The notes under the pieces are model-generated. The model ran no database searches, had not been told where the DNA came from, and worked only from the letters and a program-made list of their open reading frames with translations. Made by a program: the position numbers and the translations under genes. A stretch of 64,000 nucleotides of DNA from Pachyseris speciosa (Eukaryota; Cnidaria; Anthozoa; Scleractinia; Pachyseridae). Location: positions 607,501 to 671,500 of the forward strand of contig JAEMWC010000132.1 of NCBI GenBank assembly GCA_016490735.1. Reading direction: 5' to 3'. This document shows, one piece after another, positions 28,962 to 40,900 of the stretch (its first letter is position 1; every line of letters starts with the position of its first letter).

Positions 28962-31900
28962 AAACTGTAAACTTCTGTGTCGAATGAAGATACTAAAAAC
29001 AATGAAAAACGAAAGTCTTCTGTTACTTTGCTTTTGCGCTACGCGTTTCACCGCTGTTGCGGCTCTTCAGGCATAGCAAAGTAAGTTTATTGACTTATTG
29101 CGTCACAGATGTATTGTAATTACAATTATAATGGCTATTGTAATTCTAAGCGCGCGCGAGCAATTAACGTAATTAGGGGCTTATACTTCAAAATAAAAAA
29201 CCTGTCTCTGTTCTTTCTCATGCCCTCTGAGGGGCTGAGAATCTTATAAAACGGAAAGACAGTGAACTGAGGTGTCAATCCCGCGGCAGCACATTCATCA
29301 ATATGCTTGCTGACTCCTAGTATACGTGTGTGCGGTTCTCTAATTTGCTGTTTATGAACTGTCACTCTATTTCTCAGGACACCTCCCGTTTCTCCTATAT
29401 AATTATGTCCACATCCTGCACATGTTATTACGTAAATCAAGATCGTTGAGGTGCAGTTCATCGAGTGTTTTATCCGACATTTTTCATTCGTGGCGGAGAA
29501 GGTGAATTCTTTACCCTGTTTCAAATAGGGGCATGTTCCGCAACGTTTTGTTTCACAAATTTTAACTTCCGGATTAGTGTCCTTTTGCCCGGAGAAATAG
29601 GAGTTTGTTAGCATCCGTTTGAGGTTTTTGGGTTGTCGCTGACTGTGAATTACTTTAGTCTTGCTCATAATGGAGTTGAAAAGAAACACTTTAGCCTCAA
29701 AGTTTCATTTCATCTGTGAGAATAGCCAGGTTTTCCACGCTCCAGACATTTTTAGGCTCAAATATGCACACGTAGAGCGAGACATACCTGAAGGTAGCAC
29801 GTGCAGATCAGTGTCATTCAGCTTGATGCTTCCATCTATGAGACCAGACAACTCTTCCTCGTCCGCTTCATAGTCCACAGTAGATTTGTCAGTCAGTTGA
29901 ACCGGAGAAACCCGTTCAGTGAAGTCCGCGTACTGGATTACGTCTTCAATCTGGGCTGGATTGCCAAGCACTATGGTGTACGGTCCTGTTCATCAGCGAA
30001 ACGAAAACAAATCGTTGATGTGGATAAAGATAGCTATGGGATTTGATGGTAAGTTTGAACGAACTCGGTCATGTAATGAGGAAAGTGCAAGTTACATATA
30101 AACCTTGTAGAGTGCTGACAATCTGGAACAAAGTGGCTTAACACTTCACTTCATCATTGTAGCTACAACAGAACCGTTCTGTTTGAACCTGACAATTAGC
30201 TCACTGTCTTATGTTTACCTTTCTGTTAATTTATATTTCGTTAAGGAAAGGCGTTTTTTAGTATGTAATCTTTTTCGTAATTATTTGCTGGAAGGTTCTA
30301 CATTGCGTATACGTTTCTAGATCTTTCTAGATTTTTCCATCATCGCGAGCTATCACGCGTACTTTAAGGCACACGATAGTACACGCGACAGCACACCAAA
30401 CCCGATTTTTTTCTGCTGTCGCAAGCAGATAGGATGTTGCCATCTAAAGGGTTGCAAGGTTGCAAATAAGTTGCTAGTAAATGTTGTAAAAAGGGCAACA
30501 ATTTCTGTTAAGAGCCGCTGCCAGTAAATATCAAACATCGTCCGACAGTTCAAAAAATTCGACCTCCATTTTATTTCATTAAAAGAATCCCTATATAGAA
30601 CTATTTTCGAAAATGGAATTAGAAAGTTTCAGCAAATGTTATTTTTCAATAAATCGAGCAATGTCTGATGTCGCCGAGATGGGGGCTTGGCACCACCCCA
30701 AAATCAGCAAATTTTGCGAATGTTGAGCAGCCTCGCAAAGCAATAAAAGCAAAACAAATGAAACCCTGTTTTATATCTCGTAAAAGTATACTATCTGGGC
30801 TTCTAAGAAAAGGTATCTTTACTTTGTCTTCGGCTTTTCCAAAGATTTTACAGGATCCCATATGAGCCCATTCTAAAACAAAGTCGTTTCGATTAAATTT
30901 TGCGCTAAGTCCAAGGGCAAAAATCCCAGCTGGTGCGCATTATTTTTCCAATAAAAATACTTTCTAGTGATTCTTAGCCTTTCATTTCTAACATAAAAAA
31001 AATCTACCGGCGGCCCGTAAATACTCGCTTGTTAGGAAAACCAAACGTCCATGCCATTTTCAGTCTTGCGACACAGCGCAATTGTCAAATTTCAGTGCGT
31101 GTCGAGAAGTAAAACATTTAAAATTACTTCCCCTGATTTGTTCAAAAATTTCTTAACTAATTATCATACCAAAAAATAGCCGAGAGAAGTGATATTCTCT
31201 CTCGTACCTGGGATTATTTTGATAAATTCTTGAATAAAGTCTTCTTTTTGAACCAACATTAGCGCGTGACAGTGCTTACGTGACAAATTAATTCACTGCG
31301 ACTTTGCCTAAAAAGTCCAAAAAAATCATCATTATTCAATATTTACTATTGCTTTTCACCTGCTGCGTTTCTTCAAGTCGAGGATTCAAAAGAATGCAAC
31401 ATTTGAGGTCATGGGTTTCTGAAACTGGAATATTTGTATTTGCTGATTTTTTCCCAGAGGAGTTAAATTTAGGACATGCAAATAAATAAGCACGACTGTA
31501 GTGGCACCGTTTTTGTGAATCACGAAAATAAAAATATATATATTCCTACTCCAAGTGCAATGATCTCTGTTGATTGTTTTCTAGATTTCTTGAAGTTCAT
31601 TTTTCAAAGGGGAGATATTCTAGATCGTGGGTTCCTGAATACATATGAATTTGTTGATTTGCTATCATACATTTCCCCACCGAGTAATTTTAGGAAATAG
31701 AATATTTCTCACGAGGCCTGTAAATTTCTACAGCTACGTTTGCGCTGTTTAAATCCGTGTTATTCTCAGCGCGGCAAACCCTGTCGAAACACTGACTGCT
31801 TGGTTGCCAAGTTATTTACTAAAGAGTGTATTGTGGAAAGCGCAAAGTAGGAAAACGCACACCAGCAGAAAGATCCCACAGTTTTCAGATCATGTGACGT

Positions 31901-34900
31901 AATGTTCTTTGGGAGATTCCTCGGGTAAACTGAGTCAAGTGCGTATTGTCGAACTACTTTTTCACGAGGATGGCTCTCTGTGAGTTTTCTAGACTCGTTG
32001 GTGGTCCTTGCGGTGCGAGTACAGATTACCCTTCAAACGTGGCGTGTGTTTCTATCCGGGACTGTGATAGAGACGTAAAAGGACATCTAAAGCTCTGCAA
32101 AATTAGCGATGACATTGCGGTACTGAACGAGTCAAGGCTTCCCCTTGCTCGAGCAGGCAAACCTATCTTGTTATGGTCTGTTTCTTATATTGTATTTATA
32201 GCCTATAGACCTTTTTCATAATGGCGGACGATTTTAATTATTCTTTTGTGTATATGTTAATTAGCCCTACTAACCTCACTTTAATGAAAAAATTCTATTG
32301 AATTTTGCATATGCTGACGAGGCTAGTAGGGCTCATTATCATAAGAATAAAAGAATAATTAGTCGGGCGCCATTATGAAAAGGGTCTATGGGTATGTTGC
32401 AATCATCAATTCACAGTCGTCAGCACTGAGTAGACTGTCTAATAACCAAAAGACGGATGACAAACATACATGTATCTTTATATACCACTAACGATGTACC
32501 ATATATCATGGAACCATAAATTGTATTTCAACATAGCAACCTTAGTGTGATTTTTGCCGGAAATTTTGCACCCGACGAGAACGACTTAACAGCCACAATT
32601 TGCCCGCGTCATCGTGATCTGTTTGGAACTCGCTGGCGGCGCGCCAAGGGGAGCCATGGTCGGGTCCTATACAGTATTCCTACAGCCCTTGCTGTCCACA
32701 AGTCTCCCTCCACCACCGGCGCATGCGGTCTTAATTTCGCTATGTCAAAGTTTGTAAAGGAGACACGCGGAATATTACTACCTGTAGGATCAGGTATGTA
32801 CTTGAGCCGGCAAATGGCGTCATTCCCAGATGATGATGATGATGATGATTGTCCTGGATTGTCCAATCAGCTGACCATACAATCAGCTGGAACAAGAGAC
32901 ATATTACCTATAGCGCAAGGGCATGTATGGGAGATGTCCAGCAATCAACTATACAACTCAACTCAACTCAAATCAAATCAAATCAAATCTAAACATCGGC
33001 GTTGAGGAGAGGGAAAAACCGGAGTACCGGAGAAAAGCCTCTCGGGGTAGAGGAGAGAACCAACAAATTCAGCCCACTCCAGAAAATCCAGAAAGAGGGG
33101 ACCGAAGAAATAAATAAAACCGCCTGATGTACAATACCACTTAAAAGTCGGTTGGTTACAGAAGCTTTTTTTTTTTAAACTACCTACAGGTAAAAGGGGG
33201 CATCGCGGCCCCCTCGGCCCCACCCCTGAATCCGCCACTGCTGATTCCGGGAATCGAACCCATGACACATTGGTGTAGGGAGAGCGCTCTCCCTCACTCT
33301 CCCCAAACCCCCTCCCCTACCACTGGATAACGTAGCAGTAATCAATAACAAACCGGCGGATGGACCACTCTACAAAAATCGTTCCATTTAGAAGCCTTTT
33401 TTTCTATAATGGTGTTTTACAATTGTCTTTTCATTATAGCTGTCTGTAAGAGATGTAAGGGAAATTTGGCTGCGCTCAGCAAAAGAGAGCCGGATCTTGA
33501 CAATGATGGAGATACTTCTGATGATGGAAATGAAGGCGAAGATGATGACGACGAGGAAAGCGAAGATCAAGAAGTTGTTATCGCTGCCAAGCATCTAGTC
33601 TTCCAGAAAGAGGTAACAAAATGTTTTGCACTTGCGCGTTATGTTAAGGCAGTGCCCCTTAACGGGAGATATACAGAATATAGTTATACATCATGACTTC
33701 GAGCCTGACTAGGAAACGAAAGCAAACACTGAAATTCCATTTGATAGATGATCTTAACTGAATCTTTTCATAATTCGCAGGTCGAAGAAGAGGGCAGTTT
33801 TGCAGTGGATGAGGATAAACTAACAAGTTCGCTCTGTGCTCTCACAACAGCTGATAATACCGCTGATTCTGTCCACCTTCCTGCCGAAACAGCGTCGTCG
33901 TCTGACGAGGCGCTATGTGATGCACTTATGGTGCGACGTCTTAAGTTGAATGCCTTCCTCGAAGAATGCCGCGTAATGCCGTTAAGCCGAAAGCCTATGC
34001 TTCCATGGGAAGAGGCTAGTGAGAGAACAAGAGAGCGTTATGTCCAACGCACATCGGATATAATAACTGCAGTCTTAAATACTGTATTAAATACTGTATC
34101 CGGGGAGAACGCCTCATGTTTGTGGAATGCTCTACAAAGTTCGCATTCGATACGCGCTGCGCTGGGAATCGACACAACTACGCAGCTCTCTGAAGAACCC
34201 TACTTAGAGGCTTTGGTAGAAGCTTATAAAAACATGTCTGGATGGGATACTAAGCGACAAGTATTATCAGTGATGTCGGGAGTTGCCTCGTTTGCCGCGA
34301 TAAAGAAATTCATCCCTGAACTGAGTAGGTAAAGATACCATGTGGCCACTACGCATTCCTTACAGTACGGTCTAGGTGTTGCAGTTCTAAAAAGTACCAA
34401 TCCCCGCATGCGCGTGGATAGAAAGAAGTTAGATCACTTTATTGACTTCATAACTAGTGGTCATCTTATTCAAGACTTGCCATTCGGGGAGAAGCGCCTC
34501 AAGCTGACAAGTGGGAAAGAAATCAAAGTTCCTAATATCATTCGTACAATGATACCACAGCGAGTAGCTGAACAATATACAGCTTTTTGTCAAGAAACGG
34601 GATTTGTACCTCTCAGCAAACGAACGATGCTGAGGGTACTGTCCGAATGCAGTGCATCCGTGCGAAAGTCCCTTCAAGGGCTCGACAGTTATGCTGCAGA
34701 AGGCGCACGCGCATTTGACGATCTGGCGGGTATCGTGGAGAACATCAGCACTAATGTCGAGCTTGGTTCCGGGAAAGCAGAAGCTCTTGACGCTCTGATA
34801 GCAGGAAAACTCTATCTTAAAGGAGAATACAAGGTACATGGTCACATACAGCTGTACCCATTCTGTATTATAGTAGGTAACATCAAATAAATAGACTAAA

Positions 34901-37900
34901 AAGTCGTAGGAGATGCATGAAACTTGGTAGTAAAAAAAGATTGAGTTGATACTGCAAGTAACAATTATCAAGAAGGGTCAAAATTGTCTAACAACACAGA
35001 CGTTTCGGGTGTATAACCCTTCTTCCGTGTGGAAAACAACCTTAGTAGGTAACAGTACTGTGTGTTGTTATGATTACAGGTACATGTCAGCAGCAATAGT
35101 TAAGTGGCGGAACATTGCAGTGTACACGCTTTGAGTGATCCATCCGACGCAGACTTCAGTCAAGAGTGCGATCACCAGCATGATGAGAGATGCAGCCAGT
35201 GCGAAGCCCTGATTAACGTACCCGTCCGTATAGAGAATCTGGTCCATGACGCAGAGTTCCACAGCGAAGAGGATATAGACGAGGCGTCGTATATTTGCAA
35301 GATATCTATCAATGCCATACGTTCCTGAAAATCACACCAACTAAGATCTGTGCATCAAGACCAGGCTCGCTTAGATGCAATAAACGAATTAGACGAACAC
35401 TCTGCATTGATTGCTAGTGACTGGGCAATGAAGTTTATTCCCCAACGATACAGAGAGTCCTAGCAGGACTGGTTTGGAAAGCGGGGTATGTCCTGGCATA
35501 TTGCTGTTGTTTTCAGCAAGATAGAGGGTACCCCTCAGTCGCAGTCCTTTGTTCATCTGATGCAGTCTTCCGCACAGGACAGTCTAACAGTAGTTCACAT
35601 CTGGCAGCATATCCTGAAGACAATCAAGGACGAAGACACCAGCATCTCAATCGTATACTTGCGTCAAGACAACGCTGGGTGTTATCACTCGAATTCCACC
35701 ATCCTGGCTGCGGACATCATCGAAAAGTCAACTGGCGTCCAGATTATGCAGATCGATTTCAGTGATCCCCAAGGCGCGGCAGATTGTCTAGCAGCGCGAT
35801 GTAAGAGTCACATCCGCGTATACATTAACAACGGCCATGACGTGACTACAGTGGACGAAATGAAGGCGGCGCTTTTGTCTCATGGAGGGCTTGAGGGTGT
35901 CCGAGTCGTAGTTGCTACTTCCAGTTCATTATCTAGCGATCAAGAACAATCCAAAAATTACCTCTGTTAACAAGCTCAATAACTTTCAATTTGTAAACGG
36001 GCGTATAATTGCCTGGCGAGCTTATGGAGTTGGAAAAGGAAAGACGGTCCAGGTCAAAAGTTCTCGAAGAGGTACGTTATCCTGCGAAATAAAACATGTT
36101 TTTTTTTGTTTTGTTTTTGTTTTCCTTCTTTACCAAAAAAAGAAGCCGCATGAACATAGTTTTGTTTGTTTTTTGTATGTAGAGGAGAACTACCGATGGG
36201 TTGACGAACCGTTCTCAAAGGGTACGGGCTTCAGGCGTGTTGTCAATCTGCCGGCCAAACAACTTGATCGCAGAGTGGACCGAGACGATGCCTTAGAAGA
36301 ACAGCCACTGGACTACAGCAGCCAGCTATTCTCCTGTCCTGTAGATTGCTGCGTCAGAGTATTCCAGCGTGTATCGGGATTAGAGCGCTACCTTTTTCTG
36401 GAGGCTTGTTCCCTTGAGGCCGAGTGTAAGACACTTCTAGACGTAAGCAAGGAAGAGTACGCGAGACGCCTAGAGGAAGGAATTGGGGCCATTCCGACTC
36501 TGTCGTGTGGTGTTGCATAATCGTCATCTGTCAATACCCTACCTAAAGTAAAGGGATGGGCACTGAAGGAATCCAGGAGAGGGGGAAGGTTTAGCGAGAA
36601 AGAGAAAGCCTACTTGACCTCCAAATTCAATATTGGAATTTTCTCAGGTAATGAAATGTTATAGAAAGCATTGTATCCACCGTTATACGTTGTCATAGCT
36701 ACACATGCATGTATTCTACCAATAGCTATAGATAACTTGCTTTACATTGTACTGAAATGTTTGCCCTAGTCTCTGTCTGATCCCAGCAAAGGAAACCGTG
36801 CACGTGATGCTTATTTTACCTTTTGGTACCTCGATGAGGGGCGCTTGTTCGGGAGAGAATAGGGGTGCTATTACAATACAATGCAATGTCTTCTATTTAA
36901 ACATGATAATAATTAAAGCTGTCACTTGTGGAGTCATGATACAGCATTAGAAAACAGATAAAAAAAACTAAATACCAGTTACATGCAATTGCCAAATACC
37001 TATGTTTAGGAACGCTTACAAACAAAATCACATACAAAGGGAAAGTAAAAGAAACCTTATTTAAGGAAGAGCACTGACTCGAATCAGTGCTCCTAATGCT
37101 TACATATATTTATTACCTGTTGTACAGGTAACAAACAAGATCCAGAGAAGGTCGCTAAAGGCATGCGTAGAACACGCGATGGAAGAGAGGAACGTCTGTT
37201 CAGAATAGAAGAGTTCCTCATGCCAACCCAGATAGCAGCATTCTTCTCACGGCTTGCGGTGGAGTCCAGACATCAGGTGGATGATGGAGAGATCCAGGAA
37301 GAGGACGTCAATGCTACCGTAGAAGAGAGCAATTTCGACGAAGCGAGAACAAATGTCAACCGAAATATTAATCTGCAACACCCGATTGTCTTTGACTAAT
37401 ATGACGTATGCCAACTGGTTCACAATGAAGGCCTAAAAAAACTAACAATTAGCATGATGGCGAAGCTGTGCCTGGAGCTCGGACTAGGCCACGCCCAATC
37501 CCTTCGCCGCAGGGGCCCCTATGAACAGGCACTCAAGGAAGCTGTTGCCCTGTGCTCCTGCAGTGGATGAGCTGGAGACAAGTCCAGTTATTTCTTTGAT
37601 AGTTTCTCATTTGAAATGGAGTTCGTTTCTGTTCTGAGTTATATTCTACTTCTTGCACCAAAATAAAAATAAAAAAAAACATAAAACAGACCAAAACAAA
37701 ACAAACAAACAAACAAAAAAACAAAAACAAAAATCCGGGATCACCGGATTTTACGGCCTGCCAGTTATTGCACGCTATTATTTGCGTAAAACCTACTGCT
37801 TGAGCTATACTTAGATCAAACAGTGAAGTGCAATTGGTGCATAGTTTACTCGAGTCAGAGATTGCATTTTCATGTAGTTTTACTACCGACACTGTAATTG

Positions 37901-40900
37901 GTTACTAAATGTTAATTAGCGAGCTTAATAGCAGGGAAAATATAAGATATGGAAAACAAAAAACTCCCAACTTGAAGAAATCTAGCAAATAATCAACTGA
38001 ATTCATTGCATTTCAAGGTATATTCTTTTATTTTCTCCGTTCTCATAAACGGTGACATGTTATGCTTATTTAGTTTCATTTGCTAAATATAACTTCGTTG
38101 GGAAAATAGGCAATGTCGCAGTTAGCAACTACAAATATACAAACATTCAAGGGCTGAAAACCTAAAATATTAGACTCTTTTGAATCCTCAACATTAAGAA
38201 ACCTAGCAAGCGAGAACCAATAGTAAATATTGCATGATTTTCGTAAATTTAGTTTAGTGGAAAATACAGCGAATGAACGTGTCACGCCAGCACTGTCACG
38301 CGCTAATGCGTGTTCCATAAAGACTGAGAGGCTTGAATTCTAGAATTTATCAAGATAATCCAAGGTACGAGAGAGAATATCACTTCTCTCGGCTATTTTT
38401 GGTTATGATAAATGGCTTAAGAAATTATAAAACAAATCAGGGCAAGTAATTTTAAATGTTTTCTTTCTTGACACGCACTGAAATTTGAAAAGTACGTCAT
38501 GTCGCAAGACTGAAATTGGCTTGGACGTTTGGTTTTCCCAAAAACTGAGTATTCCCGGGCCGCCGGTAGATTTTTTATATGTTAGAAATGAAAGGCTAAG
38601 AATCACTAGAAAGTATTTTTATTGGAAAAATAATGCGCACCAGCTGAGATTTTTGCCCTTGGATCTAGAGTAAAATTTATTAGAAACGACTTTGTTTTAG
38701 AATGGGCTCATATGGGGTCCTGTAAAATTTTTGGAAAAGCCGAAGACAAAGTAAAGATACCTTTTCTTAGAAGCCCAGATAGTATACTTTTACGAGATAT
38801 AAAACAGGGTTTCATTTGTTTTGCTTTTATTGCTTTGCGAGGCTGCTCAACATTCGCAAAATTTGCTGATTTTGGGGTGGTGCCGAGCCGCAATCTCGGC
38901 GAAATCAAACATTGCTCGATTTCTTGAAAAATGAAATTTGCTGCAACTTTTTAACTCCATTTTCGAAAATAGTTCTATATAGGGATTCTTTTAATGCAAT
39001 AAAATGGAGGTCGAATTTTTTGAACTGTCGGACGATGTTTGATATTTACAGGCAGCGGCTCTTAAGGACGTTACAAGGACGTCACAAGATTTCCTTAAGG
39101 TTTCAGTGATTCTCAGGGCAGAACCAAGGTATTTATTTACTTTCATTTAATTAATTACGATTAGTTACGCATTTTCAATCGTATTGTCGTAACAGTCGCA
39201 AGCTTATCGTTTGTACATGATGCTTTATTTATTGTAATTTGTTCAAATAATTTCTTGTCAGCGTTATTGTACTTTTAAACTTCGCATCGTTGTTTTTCAA
39301 ACCATTTGTAAACACTCAGTTTTAGGTTTTAACATTTTGTAATAACCGCGGCGTGTAATTTCATTCGTAATTTATCTGCAGCGTTTCTCACAGCGTTTGT
39401 GCATTTATTTCAGTTTTCACGGTGTTTGCTGACAAAGTTATAAAGAAGAATAAAGTTTACAAACAGCAGTCGAAACTCGTTCTTTAAATCACTGGAGCTA
39501 TAATCATCATCATCATCATCATCATCACTTTCACTTCATCATCAAGGTTTCGTTAGCCTTATTTGAGTGAATGGCGGTATTCAGGTGACGTCGGACATAT
39601 TGAATTGTTTTTTAGTTTGACGCTCCCGACTCGAATTCGAAGAAAAAGGAACGAAATAAAAATAAATTTTGTCGTCATATGATGGTTTGTTTGGCTGGAA
39701 TACCTCTTTGCAAGAGCTATCTCCTTTCAAATAATAGAAAGCCGTATCTAAAGCAAAAAACCCTTGCCTGTTTCTGTAGTCAAGTTGACTTTGTGCATCA
39801 ATCCGCCGGCCTGGGGACTAGATAATACGTCACCGGCTTTGATATCCAGGCTTCTCGGAGCCACAAACACTAAGGTGGTGTCATCACGACCAGGAAGCAT
39901 GACGGGACAGCTGTAGATGGTTGTAGTATTGGGGTTGACGACCTTGACGTTGCTTCGTAACAATGTGCTTTCTATTCTGTTTGGATCCCTGTAATCCACT
40001 TTTACCAAACCGTAAGGACACCGTGTGTCATTCCATGCTCTACATTTGCCTTCTTCCTGTGAGGTCAGTCAAGCACAAGTATATAGAGAGATTAAGCAAT
40101 GGAGAAAGCAACGGAACGAAAACGTTGTTATTGGCACAATTTCTCCTCATTTTAGCAACTTCTTTTAGCTTGTGCAGAGTGGATGAACTAACCACGAACT
40201 AAATTAGTACAAACAGCCTCTTGAGCCTATCAACCATGAAATTAGCCATTCCACGTTGTTACTTTGTGGAAATAAGTAAACTAAATTATCAAAAATATAA
40301 ACTGCAGTTGTAGAGCCATCGTTTTACTTATTAAACTATGGTTTTGTGATGTTATCGTTGCCGTTGTCTTCTTCGTTACGTAAACTTTCTGCTTACTGGA
40401 GACTTCTATCTCATATATAGTTTTTTTCTTTTCTTGTCGTAGCGCTTTCTTTCCTTCTGCACCATAAGTCCGTTTGGAAATCTTACCTCGTAGTTACACT
40501 TTCCATGTTTTCACAGAGACCGTTTGTTTCTCTGTCTGTCTTAGTGTCTCTTTGTTACAATGTAGTTTCTTTTTGTTTGCTTGTCTAAGTGTATTTGTCT
40601 TTTGCTCTGGATGTCTTTATTTCCCCGGCTCCATAACAGCGTTTGGAACACTTACCACGTGGTTATAACACTTTTCCAAGTCTGTACATTTCTGACATGA
40701 TTCTGAGGTAGTTGTCCCTTGTGTCACGTTACACTGTCTGTTCTTACAATCAACTCTCTGAAATACGAAGGAAAATCAACGATCTTACTGACCTTTTTAC
40801 ACTTGCAAAAATTGAGATGAGCCAACAACTGATTTTATAGTCGTTAATCTTTGTTATCTAGAGTTCAGTCATAAACTTAACCAGGTTATTTGAGAACAAA

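Larger units (their letters stand above)
31970..37399 (+). pseudogene. Decayed multi-exon DDE-like transposase with zinc-finger-like segments
   Basis: Likely exons: 31970-about 32160 (start MALCEFSRLVGGPCG); 32546-32793 (TICPRHRDLFGTRW, ending LLPVGSG); 33440-33612 (CKRCKGNL and an acidic run); 33781-34833; 35080-about 35950; about 35940-36060; 36181-about 36650; 37130-37399. The putative catalytic region has DWAMKF, then RQDNAGCYHS and DFSDPQG, three spaced acidic motifs. CPVDCCVRVFQRVSGLERYL is a C2H2-like finger with a His lost. WALKESRRGGRFSEKEKAYL and LFRIEEFLMPTQIAAFFSRL close the protein. It is broken by a TAA at 34330, a frame shift near 35105, further stops near 35328 and 35461, and a shift near 35930. 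I have met this protein type as a repeated family in sponges and cnidarians; the name is unknown to me. Confidence 0.8.
30512..39061 (+). mobile_element. 8.55-kb DNA transposon with 0.8-kb TIRs and TTAA target sites
   Basis: The left end TTAA|GAGCCGCTGCCAGTAAATAT is mirrored by ATATTTACAGGCAGCGGCTC|TTAA at the right. The TTAA copies are 30508-30511 and 39062-39065. Similarity between the two termini extends inward about 800 bases (30512-31305 against 38265-39061). The interior carries a decayed plus-strand transposase gene (31970-37400) plus a SINE and a MITE as later insertions. The TTAA target resembles piggyBac and Kolobok, but the protein shows no signature that lets me assign a superfamily. 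It lies in the 9.8-kb intron between exons 15 and 16. Confidence 0.88.

Noticed and set aside
27925..29689. Host GIY-YIG nuclease or homing endonuclease genes
   Set aside because: All frames are truncated, arranged in palindromes and followed by hammerhead-like cores, which is the layout of Penelope-like retroelements.
33388..33594. Minus-strand hydrophobic frame
   Set aside because: It is the antisense of the acidic stretch of the transposase pseudogene.
30668..38927. Small proteins encoded at both 30.7 and 38.8 kb
   Set aside because: The near-identical frames lie in the two terminal inverted repeats of the transposon and have no independent support.
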